Shown: positions 24,660-33,071 of the stretch, piece after piece
Layout: each line of letters opens with the position of its first letter
Position numbering within the stretch: position 1 is the first letter of the stretch
Source: Candidatus Sabulitectum sp.
Lineage (GTDB): Bacteria > Fermentibacterota > Fermentibacteria > Fermentibacterales > JCC-6
Assembly: GCA_021107435.1 (NCBI GenBank)
Contig: JAIOSV010000067.1
Span: forward strand, 1-47,901
Direction of reading: 5' to 3'
DNA: 47,901 nucleotides
Made by a program: the position numbers and the translations under genes
The notes under the pieces: generated by a model
What the model saw: only the letters and a program-made list of their open reading frames with translations
Databases searched by the model: none
What the model was told of the DNA's origin: nothing

Positions 24660-27600
24660 CTATTCTTCTTCTGAAAGGTGCATTTTCTTCGCAATTCTCT
24701 TGCCCATTACTACATAAATGCATGGTTCGACCATCAGAGTAAGTATGGTAGCAGCAGCAAGACCGAAGATTACCGTAATGGCCATTGGAGCCCAGGATTC
24801 AGCGCCTTCTCCTATGCCCAGCGCAAGGGGAGTCATGGCCAGCATCGTTGTAAGTGCTGTCATCAGGATTGGTCGAAGCCTGGTTGTTGCAGCTTCCACT
24901 ATTGCTTCCTCAATAGTGCTCTTTTTCCGGCGTAGAAGCTGGTTGGCATAGTCTATCATCACTATTCCGTTGTTGACCACAATACCGCCCAGCATCAGAA
25001 CGCCTATAAGAGACATCACGGAGAGGGGTGTTCCCGTTACAAAAAGACCTATCACTACTCCGATAATTGCCATGGGAACAGTGAAAATAATAATGAAGGG
25101 TTCAAGCAGAGATTCAAACTGACTCGCCATGACCATGTAGACCAGCAGGGCGGCAACGATGATTGCAATGCCCAGATACATGAAGGTTTCCTTCTGATCT
25201 TTCATCTCACCACCGAATTCAATTCTTAGACCGTAGTCATTGTTTTCCTGCACAACCTTTTCTACATCAGCCGCCACGTCATCCAGGCTTCTTCCCGCGA
25301 CATCACAGTTGATGGTTACACATCTCTGCTGGTTTGTGCGTTTGATGCTTGTAGAGATGAGTCTCTCCTCGAAATATCCGTAGTTTGCGGCAGGAGAACC
25401 AAATACTGAGAGATAGTTCAGCTCCTCGCGGGAATTTCTCAAATATTCCGGATATTTCACAACAACATTGTACTCGTCTCCACCATCTCTGAATATGGTA
25501 GCCGGGGAATTGCCGAAAGCGTTACTTATCTCTCCAGCGACAGTCGCAGGATGCATTCCCTGTAGTGCCAGCATAGTGTAGTCCTGCCTGAAGGTCAGCT
25601 CGGGAATCATGTTGTCCATTGTGGTTTTCGGTTCTCTGATTCCTTCAACAGCAGAAACTGCCTCCCGCATTCTTTCACTTTCCGCGGAAAGGATATCAAG
25701 ATCGTCTCCGAAAATCTTTATTTCAATAGCACTTCCTCCCATGAAGTTACCACCGGAGATATCGTATTCGAACCCCGCGACATTGTCCAGAAGATCACGG
25801 ATTCGCTCTTCATATTCCTTTTGTCCGATGTTTCTTTGTGTTACAGGAACAAGTCTCAGGATTATCTCAACAGAGTAACTGCCTTTATCTCCCCCGAAGA
25901 CGGCATCCAGGCCTCCTGCTGTGCCGACTTGAGAGTACAGCGTTATAAGATCGCCTTCTTCAAAGAGAGACGCGAGAGTGTCTTCCAGAGCCTCTGCCAT
26001 AGCGCCTGTTGTTTCCAGGTCAGTTCCGACGGCAGCTTCCAGAATGATTTGAATCATTCCATCATCGTTCGCGGGAAGGAACTCTGTCTTGAGAACCGGC
26101 ACAAGTGCAAGACTGGCAATAAATATCGCAGCAGTAATGATTAGAACGGGTTTTCTCCTCTTGACCATTCTGGCGGCAATAGAGTTGTATTTCTTTTCAA
26201 GATTCTCAAATCCCTGCTTTATCCTGTCTCCCGGAGAACCTTTTCTGTGAAGGGGAACCAGTTTTTCTGCAAACGAGCTTAGCAGGGGTACAAGACTCAA
26301 GGCTACGAAAAGGGAAACAACAAGACTGAAAACGATAGTCAGAACCATTTCTCTGAACATTTGCCCGGCGAGACCCGGCACGAAGAGAATAGGCACAAAA
26401 ACAGCCAGTGTTGTCAGGGTGGAAGCAGTAATAGCCATTCCTACTTCCTGAGCGCCACTGATTGCGGAGTTAATGGCGGAATCTTTCATTCCCCTGTGTC
26501 TGTAGATGTTTTCAAGCACAACTATGGAATTATCAACCAGCATTCCCACAGCAAGAGCCAGACCCGCCAGCGAGATCATGTTCAGGTCTACATCGAAGGA
26601 ATGCATGGCCGCGAATGTAACGATGATGGAAATAGGAATTGCCGATCCCGCGATTGCTGCTCCTCTCGGAGAGCGGAGGAAGAACAGAAGAACCAGAAAG
26701 GCAAGAATTGTAGCAGTAACTGCTGTGGTTGAAAGGTTGCTTATGGATTGTGTGATGAATGCTGATTGATCGTACATCACATAGGGTACAACCTGCCCCT
26801 CATACTCCTCCGCAATTCTATCAAGTTCTTTCTGGACAGTTTTGCAGACATTCACGGTATTTGCATCGCTTCGTCGCTGTATGAAGGCGAAGAGAGAGGG
26901 AGTCTGGTTCATTCTGATTAATTCGTAGACTTCAGCTTCTCCGTCTACAACCGTAGCAATATCACGTAGAAGAACAGGACCATTCTGATTGTTTCCCACA
27001 ACAAGCTGTTCCAGATCCGAGAGGGAGGTTACACTGGATTCAATTCTAATGTTTATTCTTTCTCCACCTGAGTCCAGGTTCCCTGCGGGCGTGTCGTTCC
27101 TGACCTGCGCCAGAGCACCGACAACCTGACTTATACTGAGCCCGGAACTTTCCAGTTTTGCCGGATCAACCTCTATCTGGATCTCCCTGATAAGGCCTCC
27201 TGCTACACTCACAGACCCCACGCCCTCCTGGCGGGCCAGTCTGGGCTCAATTTCGTCTTCAATAAGTTTTCTCAGAGCAAAGTCATCCAGAACAGGGCTG
27301 GATAATCCGATGAACATGATTGGTTGCATTGAAGGATCCAGCGCGAGAACGAGAGGGTCTGAGGCATCATCAGGCAGAGCGCTTCCGTAGAGATCAAGCT
27401 GGCGTCTGATATCTGTTTCCGCTTCCTCCAGACTGTGACCCCACTGAAATTCAGCCATTATGACACTGGAGCCGTTGGAGGATGTGGAGCTGACTTCTTT
27501 TACATTTTCTACTCTGGATACAGCCTGCTCCAGATATCTGGTGACCAGATTTTCCATTTCCTCAGGGCCCGCACCCTGCATAGTACTGGCTACAATTACC

Positions 27601-27731
27601 ATTGGGAACTCAAGTTTGGGGAACAGATCAATTCCAAGCTGCGAAAGTCCGAAGAAACCCACACCGATAATGAAGATAAAGATCATCATGAATGTGATTC
27701 GTCTTCTTACTGATAAGCTCGACAGACTCAT
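24660..27731 (-). CDS. RND-family efflux transporter permease
   Basis: A 1023-residue inner-membrane RND pump of the HAE1/AcrB type, full length. It has twelve membrane helices in the usual 1+5+1+5 pattern with two large periplasmic loops. TM4 carries the proton-relay Asp in GLALAVGMLVDNSIVVLENI, and TM10 region reads LGGIVVNNGIVMIDYANQ. Early motifs (VSVAGGLIREIQIEVDP, NDTPAGNL) match drug exporters. Its start overlaps the stop of the adaptor gene (ATGA). It should drive proton-coupled export of small hydrophobic compounds through the adaptor and TolC-like protein encoded upstream. Confidence 0.93.
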   Translation of the reverse strand: MSLSSLSVRRRITFMMIFIFIIGVGFFGLSQLGIDLFPKLEFPMVIVASTMQGAGPEEMENLVTRYLEQAVSRVENVKEVSSTSSNGSSVIMAEFQWGHSLEEAETDIRRQLDLYGSALPDDASDPLVLALDPSMQPIMFIGLSSPVLDDFALRKLIEDEIEPRLARQEGVGSVSVAGGLIREIQIEVDPAKLESSGLSISQVVGALAQVRNDTPAGNLDSGGERINIRIESSVTSLSDLEQLVVGNNQNGPVLLRDIATVVDGEAEVYELIRMNQTPSLFAFIQRRSDANTVNVCKTVQKELDRIAEEYEGQVVPYVMYDQSAFITQSISNLSTTAVTATILAFLVLLFFLRSPRGAAIAGSAIPISIIVTFAAMHSFDVDLNMISLAGLALAVGMLVDNSIVVLENIYRHRGMKDSAINSAISGAQEVGMAITASTLTTLAVFVPILFVPGLAGQMFREMVLTIVFSLVVSLFVALSLVPLLSSFAEKLVPLHRKGSPGDRIKQGFENLEKKYNSIAARMVKRRKPVLIITAAIFIASLALVPVLKTEFLPANDDGMIQIILEAAVGTDLETTGAMAEALEDTLASLFEEGDLITLYSQVGTAGGLDAVFGGDKGSYSVEIILRLVPVTQRNIGQKEYEERIRDLLDNVAGFEYDISGGNFMGGSAIEIKIFGDDLDILSAESERMREAVSAVEGIREPKTTMDNMIPELTFRQDYTMLALQGMHPATVAGEISNAFGNSPATIFRDGGDEYNVVVKYPEYLRNSREELNYLSVFGSPAANYGYFEERLISTSIKRTNQQRCVTINCDVAGRSLDDVAADVEKVVQENNDYGLRIEFGGEMKDQKETFMYLGIAIIVAALLVYMVMASQFESLLEPFIIIFTVPMAIIGVVIGLFVTGTPLSVMSLIGVLMLGGIVVNNGIVMIDYANQLLRRKKSTIEEAIVEAATTRLRPILMTALTTMLAMTPLALGIGEGAESWAPMAITVIFGLAAATILTLMVEPCIYVVMGKRIAKKMHLSEEE

Positions 27732-28792
27732 CGGTTAACCACCTCTACAGATCCGTCCTGAATTACGCTGTTCTGCCCGAGAATAATTACGTTGTCGCCC
27801 GGTTCAACTCCTGTAAGGATCTGCACATTTCCATGGCTTATCAGACCGGTAGTGATTTCCCGGAGTACTGCTCGGTTGTTCTCAACAACGGCAACCTGAT
27901 AACCGCCTCTTGTTCGTCTCAGAACGCTGACAGGAAGGACTATGGCATCGGAAATGGATTCGGTTACAATGGAAACACGACCGGACAGGCCGGGACGCAG
28001 TTGATTTTCGGGATCATCAAAGTGAACCTCAGCAGAGACCTGCCCGCTTACCGGATCCACTGTTGGTGATACCGCCATTACAATGCCGGGGATTGACTGT
28101 TGATCAATAGCGGAAACTGTAACATAGGCGGCCTGGCCCACTTCAAGCCGGAAAATGTCAGATTCGGGCAGAAGAACTCTTGCGATCACTCCACCATTTC
28201 CCGATATGGAGAGGAGAGGGGTTGAACCACTCATGTTTCCCGCTCTGGCCCAGACCCGGCCTATCTTTCCGGAGAAGGGAGCAGCAATCCAGGCGTTATC
28301 CCTTGTGGTTCTTGCCTGGGTATAACCCGCATAGGCCTGATTAAGCTGGGCTTCAGCAGCTTCCAGAGCTACTCCCACTCCGTCAAGCTCCTGTGCGCTA
28401 AGCGCGCCAGCTTCAAACAGGGTCTGCATTCTCTCAAAGTTGGCTCTGGCGTTTTCCGCGTTTGCCCTGGCTGCGCTTACGGAAGCCAGAGCAGCGGACG
28501 TTCCGGCATTTACCTGTTGATCTGTATCCATTCTGACAAGCCTGGCTCCGGCCTCTATTTCATCACCCTCTGCAATAAGAACTTCTTCAACAGTTCCAGG
28601 AATAGAGGCAAAGACCAAAGCCTCCTGCGTTCCCTCAAGTCTGGTATTGGCATAGACCTCTGCGGAGATAGTGGACAATTCCATTGTCTGTATTCTGACT
28701 CTGACAGTTCTTTCTTCGTCCTCGTCTCCTCCGGGTCCGCAGGCTACTGCGAGCAGCACAAGCAGTGGGAACATTATCGCTGATTTTTTCAT
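27728..28792 (-). CDS. RND efflux periplasmic adaptor (membrane fusion protein)
   Basis: A 354-residue HlyD/AcrA-family lipoprotein (LLAVACGPGG lipobox). It has a beta-barrel/lipoyl half motif (FASIPGTVEEVLIAEGDEIEAGARLVRMD), a coiled-coil hairpin (about residues 75-155) rich in Ala, and the second lipoyl strand WIAAPFSGKIGRVWARAGNM. The membrane-proximal domain follows. ATG 28792 has GAGGAGAT upstream and its A is also the last base of the tolC stop (TAATG). It bridges the RND pump and the outer-membrane channel. Confidence 0.92.
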   Translation of the reverse strand: MKKSAIMFPLLVLLAVACGPGGDEDEERTVRVRIQTMELSTISAEVYANTRLEGTQEALVFASIPGTVEEVLIAEGDEIEAGARLVRMDTDQQVNAGTSAALASVSAARANAENARANFERMQTLFEAGALSAQELDGVGVALEAAEAQLNQAYAGYTQARTTRDNAWIAAPFSGKIGRVWARAGNMSGSTPLLSISGNGGVIARVLLPESDIFRLEVGQAAYVTVSAIDQQSIPGIVMAVSPTVDPVSGQVSAEVHFDDPENQLRPGLSGRVSIVTESISDAIVLPVSVLRRTRGGYQVAVVENNRAVLREITTGLISHGNVQILTGVEPGDNVIILGQNSVIQDGSVEVVNR

Positions 28793-30108
28793 TAATTCAT
28801 CTCCTCAGGGTCTATGCTCAGAATCCCAAGGGCTCTTGCAAGACCAGTCTCGGCTGTTTTCAGAGAATAGAGGGCCGAAGCATAGTTTGTGCGAGCCTGT
28901 GTAAGTGCCAGAAACGCGCTGTCCATATCCAGTCGTGTAATTACTCCTGCTTCGTAGGAGACTCTTGCTATCTCAGAGCCCTCAATTGCCTGCTGCACGG
29001 TAGACCCGGCAGCCTGAACGGTTTCTCCGGCCTGATGAAGAGCGTTCCATGTCGTGACAAGCTGCAGTGAAGCGTAGTTTTCCATCTCTCCCGCTCTGGC
29101 ATAGGAAGCAAGTCTTTCCGCTCTTGCGGACTGGTATCCACCGAGATCATTGATTCCATGGAAAAGGGGAATCTGCAGAGACGCGGATGTACTCCAGTTT
29201 CTGGAATAGTCGTTTGATGTAATATCCTTAATGTCATCCACTCCTGCCTGAAAACCGTAACTGGTCTGGAAGACAAGCTGGGGAGCGAAGCTTGCTGCAG
29301 AAAGATTAACCTGGGCATCCCCCAGTTTCCTCATTTCTTCAGCTGTAGCAAGAGTTGTATTGTTTCGCTCCATGATTTTTCGAGCCTCTTCAAGAGTCTC
29401 AGGCAGATCAACGGGGAATGAGTCTGTGAGTTTACCCTCAATGACAGTAGAATGGTTTTCATCAAACCCGAGACTGACGGCAAAAGCAGCTCTTGCGTTT
29501 TCAACCCCGACAACTGCCGCTATAGAGTCCGGTCTGCGGTTTTCATAGGCGACCTGACTTTGAAGCAGCTCAAACCTGCTGATTGTTCCTGCTCCGAATC
29601 TCTGTTCAGCGAGAAGGAATCCCTCACGAGCGATGTTCATTGCTTCAGATGTAACATCTGACATCATCTCAGCCATAAGAACTCCGTAGAAGGAGATAAT
29701 TACATCAGATACGGCATCCTGCTCTGTTTCCGACAGAGTTAACTCGGAAAGAGTTAAAGCTCTGGAAGATATTGAAGCTCCCGCCGGTCCCTGTAAAACT
29801 ATAGGAAGAGTGGCGGTTATGCCGTACATTGAAGCCCACTCCGTTCCCATGGGTATTGATCCCATTCCGGGAATCGTCATTTCCTGAATATCGTGGTTCT
29901 TCTGGTATGAGAGGGAGAAATCAACCTGTGGCAGGTACCAGGTGCGAGCAGCGTTTCTACTCCACCTGGAACTTTCCACTTCGTTTTTAGCAGCAGCGAC
30001 ATCGCCTCGCTGCTCCATTGCAGTTCTTACTGCTTCATTCAGTGTAAATGCGGAAGTCTGCATTGAGAGAAGCAGAACAGGCATTATTATGATTGTCAAA
30101 TATTTCAT
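28792..30108 (-). CDS. TolC-like outer-membrane efflux protein
   Basis: About 438 residues with a signal peptide (YLTIIIMPVLLLSMQTSAF) and two repeats of the outer-membrane efflux protein (OEP) fold, rich in long Ala/Glu/Ser helices. The first is around AVRTAMEQRGDVAAAKNEVESSRW, and the second is around the L-x-L-S-E-x-E hinge and YEAGVITRLDMDSAFLALTQARTNY. I prefer ATG 30108, eight bases from GAGG, over the in-frame GTG 30114 that overlaps the tetR stop. It forms the exit duct of the tripartite pump. Confidence 0.9.
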   Translation of the reverse strand: MKYLTIIIMPVLLLSMQTSAFTLNEAVRTAMEQRGDVAAAKNEVESSRWSRNAARTWYLPQVDFSLSYQKNHDIQEMTIPGMGSIPMGTEWASMYGITATLPIVLQGPAGASISSRALTLSELTLSETEQDAVSDVIISFYGVLMAEMMSDVTSEAMNIAREGFLLAEQRFGAGTISRFELLQSQVAYENRRPDSIAAVVGVENARAAFAVSLGFDENHSTVIEGKLTDSFPVDLPETLEEARKIMERNNTTLATAEEMRKLGDAQVNLSAASFAPQLVFQTSYGFQAGVDDIKDITSNDYSRNWSTSASLQIPLFHGINDLGGYQSARAERLASYARAGEMENYASLQLVTTWNALHQAGETVQAAGSTVQQAIEGSEIARVSYEAGVITRLDMDSAFLALTQARTNYASALYSLKTAETGLARALGILSIDPEEMN

Positions 30109-30110
30109 TC

Positions 30111-30704
30111 TCACGACCTCTTTCCCATTCCAATTCCGTCAAATACTACTCGAACCAGTCTTTTAGCAAAGTCCGATGGATTAGCATCTATGAAGAATTC
30201 TTTTCCATGTATTCGGAGAGCGCCATCCAGCAGAGAGTTAGTCATGGCCATAATCAGGTGCAGATCGGTATCTTCCCTGATTTCTCCTTTACTAATGGCA
30301 TTCTCGAACACCGGTTGAAGTCTGTTGAACATCACAACAATTCTGGAGCGGGATTCCGCACCGCCGATAGTCTTGCTGGTTGCCATTATTCTTACTGCAT
30401 TAGAGAGTTCCGGCTGATGTATCACCTGTTCAATTCTTGCCCTGATAATGTTCTCAAGGACTTTTCTGAAGGGAAAACCTGGCTTTATGCATTCTGTGAG
30501 CATTTCCTGCAGAGAGGTTTCAATATGCAGTACAAGATGCTGGTAAAAGCCTACTTTGCTGCCGAAGTAGTAGTAGACCATGGGCTTTGTCATTCCAGCC
30601 GCTGTGGCCACATCGTCCATAGATATGTTTTCCGGAATGTTTTCCGTGAGCAACAGTAGTCCTGCATAAAGCAGGCGTTCCCTGTTATCTGTTTTCTTTG
30701 CCAT
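30111..30704 (-). CDS. TetR-family repressor of the efflux operon
   Basis: A 197-residue TetR-type regulator. The N-terminal helix-turn-helix is clear (NISMDDVATAAGMTKPMVYYYFGSKVGFYQHLV). The remainder is an all-helical ligand-binding domain. ATG 30704 has AAGGAGG seven bases upstream. It is the first gene of tetR-tolC-mfp-rnd, and a perfect palindrome sits between its promoter and start. It should therefore repress its own operon until a pump substrate binds. The inducer cannot be read from sequence. Confidence 0.93.
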   Translation of the reverse strand: MAKKTDNRERLLYAGLLLLTENIPENISMDDVATAAGMTKPMVYYYFGSKVGFYQHLVLHIETSLQEMLTECIKPGFPFRKVLENIIRARIEQVIHQPELSNAVRIMATSKTIGGAESRSRIVVMFNRLQPVFENAISKGEIREDTDLHLIMAMTNSLLDGALRIHGKEFFIDANPSDFAKRLVRVVFDGIGMGKRS

Positions 30705-30723
30705 TGCCTGGCCTCCTTGTTTC

Positions 30724-30741
30724 TTACTTACGAGTAAGTAA
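30724..30741. promoter_or_regulatory. TetR-type operator palindrome
   Basis: TTACTTAC-GA-GTAAGTAA: perfect 8-base arms around a 2-base centre, directly after the -10 box and 19 bases before the repressor start codon. This size and position are typical of TetR-family operators. Confidence 0.85.
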
Positions 30742-30769
30742 AACATATTGATAAAATTGAAATCGTCAA
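30742..30769 (-). promoter_or_regulatory. promoter of the efflux operon
   Basis: On the minus strand, TTGACG (30769-30764), a 16-base spacer and TATGTT (30747-30742), abutting the operator. Confidence 0.7.
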
Positions 30770-30922
30770 TGTCTGTCGGTTTATTGTTTCTGAGAAGCCC
30801 GGATAAATTTTCTGAACTTATCTGCCCCTTTTGTGTTAGTCCATTTGTTGTTAGATTCGCACTTCAATGGTCAGCGTGTTTGTTTCCCCTCTCAGTTTGT
30901 CTATCAAGAAGAAAGGTTTGCT

Positions 30923-32935
30923 ATGACTTTGTTTCTGCAAGTTGCTTTGATTCTGATGTCTGTCCAGGCAGCAGATATTACGTTTACCCTTGACCCTGCT
31001 GCGGTTGAGTTCACCTCATTCCGTAGCGAAGAGGTTGTTTACATTCCAGGAGGAGCTTCTCCGTTCGCGGATGGAGAGCCAGGTCTTCCGGGTATGGGTT
31101 ACTCAATGGTGATTCCTCAGGGAACATATCTTGAAAGTGTTGAGGTTGAGGTACTCTCAAAAGTAACTCTCCAGGGATTTCACAATATTGCTCCTGTTCT
31201 TTCGGTTCCCCTGAACCAGCCAATCCCAGCAGTTATTCCCCATTCCGGCAGTTATACCGGAGGAATGTTTCCTGCTGCTGCTGTTATTGATATCAACACA
31301 GGTAACAAGACCGGATTCAGGATAGCCTCTTTCAACTATGTTCCATTCACATGGGACCCTTCCACCGGAATCCTTTCAGTGGTAACCGGTGCTATTCTTA
31401 CTCCTGTAATCGCACCGGATACAGACGCACCTCACCTTACTCTTTCTGACAATCAGGTAAAAACAGCCGTTTCAGCCCTTGAGTCTGTTGTGCAGAACCC
31501 TGAGATGCTTGATGCTTATGCACCTGAAATCGTTGGCGGTGTTGATGGAGCCCCATGGATACTCATTGCTGATGAATCACATCTGGCAACTCTTCAGCCT
31601 CTTCTCGATCTTCGGGCAACCACTCACGGCTCGGCTTTCAAATCTACCCAGTGGATATATGACAACTACACCGGACGCGATACTCAGGAGCAGATAAGGA
31701 ACTACCTTATCGATGGATTCGAGAACCAGGGACTTGTTTATGCTCTTATCGTTGGGGATTTTGGAGAAACCACCAGAGTCTCCGGTCTCAAGATAGGTGG
31801 TACCGGCCCGATGAACTCTGTAGCCGACCTATACTACAGTGATCTTGACGGAAGCTGGGATTATGACGGGGACAACATCTTTGGAGAGCTCAACGACGAG
31901 CTTGATTACTACTCAGACATCTATGTGGGAAGATACAGCACAGATGTTACTTCCCGCCTCTCTGTTATGGTGGACAGAACAGTAGCCTATGAAACCACCG
32001 CGCCCGCAGGTGACTGGCAGACCACCGCGCTTCTGGCTGGTGCTTTTCTCTGGCCGCCATACTCCGGCGCAAAGATCTGTGACTCCATCTCTGTGAGAAT
32101 TCCTGCTTCCTGGACTGAGCACAAGCTTTACGAGACAACTGCTTCACATCCCAGTAACATGATTGACCTTTATAATGATGGAGTTTCTTACAGCAGTCCC
32201 AACGGACACGGTTACCAATCCGGTATCTACTGGTACTACAATCCCCCCACGGACATTATTTCCGCCGGAAATTACACAGGTCTTACAAACAATGATGTTC
32301 CCACTGTCTTTCACTCTATTGCCTGTCTTGCCGGCAACATTGAGAACATTGCTTCTATTGCAGAAAGACTCATGTTCTGGCCATCAGGTGGAGCCGTGGC
32401 TGTTATGTTCAACTCCAATAATGGATGGGGTGCCCCGCCCAACTTCGGTGCCAGCGAGTGGCTTGAGCTGTATTTCGCAAAGGTTCTTTTCGTAGACGAA
32501 CAGCATGAGATCGGCGTCACCCATGCCATTTCCAAAGATGAATTCAAATCAAACGTAAGTATTTCCATGCAGACCTGGGTCCTTCAGGAAAGCAATCTTC
32601 TTGGAGATCCCGCACTCAGGTTTATTGCAGGTCAGATGGGAATTGAAGAGGAAGAAGGCAACCCCTCAGTGGTTTCCCCTGTGATTTCCGTTCCTAGTCC
32701 TAATCCTGTAAGTAGCACATGTGCAGTTAATTACACAATGCCCGTTACAGGTGCTGCAACAGTAGTGGTTTATGATATTTCCGGAAGAATTGCCGCAACG
32801 GTCCATCAGGGGCTTCTCGGAGAAGGCCAGGGAAGCCTCAGCTTCGATGCCTCCACTCTTCCTTCAGGATGCTACAGCATTGTTATCAGTTCACAGACAG
32901 GATCAGCTTCTGCACAGATGTTGGTTCTGCGCTAA
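30923..32935 (+). CDS. gingipain-like (C25) cysteine protease with sorting domain, copy 1
   Basis: A 670-residue exported protease: signal MTLFLQVALILMSVQA, a gingipain propeptide-like N-terminal domain (about 20-190), and the C25 catalytic domain. The predicted catalytic pair is His429 (SPNGHGYQSG) and Cys468 (TVFHSIACLAG), in the usual order of the caspase-like fold. ADLYYSDLDGSWDYDGDN and DIYVGRYSTD are conserved C25 strands. The C-terminus is a sorting module (PSPNPVSSTCAVNY, VYDISGRIA, SGCYSIVI, ending MLVLR). Start ATG 30923 follows GAAAGG; the open frame extends to 30833 without a site. It is followed by a strong terminator and a tandem paralogue. Confidence 0.9.
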   Translation: MTLFLQVALILMSVQAADITFTLDPAAVEFTSFRSEEVVYIPGGASPFADGEPGLPGMGYSMVIPQGTYLESVEVEVLSKVTLQGFHNIAPVLSVPLNQPIPAVIPHSGSYTGGMFPAAAVIDINTGNKTGFRIASFNYVPFTWDPSTGILSVVTGAILTPVIAPDTDAPHLTLSDNQVKTAVSALESVVQNPEMLDAYAPEIVGGVDGAPWILIADESHLATLQPLLDLRATTHGSAFKSTQWIYDNYTGRDTQEQIRNYLIDGFENQGLVYALIVGDFGETTRVSGLKIGGTGPMNSVADLYYSDLDGSWDYDGDNIFGELNDELDYYSDIYVGRYSTDVTSRLSVMVDRTVAYETTAPAGDWQTTALLAGAFLWPPYSGAKICDSISVRIPASWTEHKLYETTASHPSNMIDLYNDGVSYSSPNGHGYQSGIYWYYNPPTDIISAGNYTGLTNNDVPTVFHSIACLAGNIENIASIAERLMFWPSGGAVAVMFNSNNGWGAPPNFGASEWLELYFAKVLFVDEQHEIGVTHAISKDEFKSNVSISMQTWVLQESNLLGDPALRFIAGQMGIEEEEGNPSVVSPVISVPSPNPVSSTCAVNYTMPVTGAATVVVYDISGRIAATVHQGLLGEGQGSLSFDASTLPSGCYSIVISSQTGSASAQMLVLR

Positions 32936-32966
32936 GGACGGACTTCGACCACGGTTTCAATTGCAA

Positions 32967-32992
32967 GGCCGCCCGGGAAACCGGGCGGCCTT
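32967..32992 (+). terminator. strong terminator between the tandem proteases
   Basis: A perfect 10-bp stem (GGCCGCCCGG/CCGGGCGGCC) with a GAAA tetraloop, followed by TT. The U-run is short, so some read-through into the second copy is possible. Confidence 0.75.
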
Positions 32993-33071
32993 CCTGAAAG
33001 CTCAGTATCCCTTCCCTCTTCCGCTCTTTCTTCATAGAATTCATGTATCTGAGAAAGGAGGATGGCTGAAT

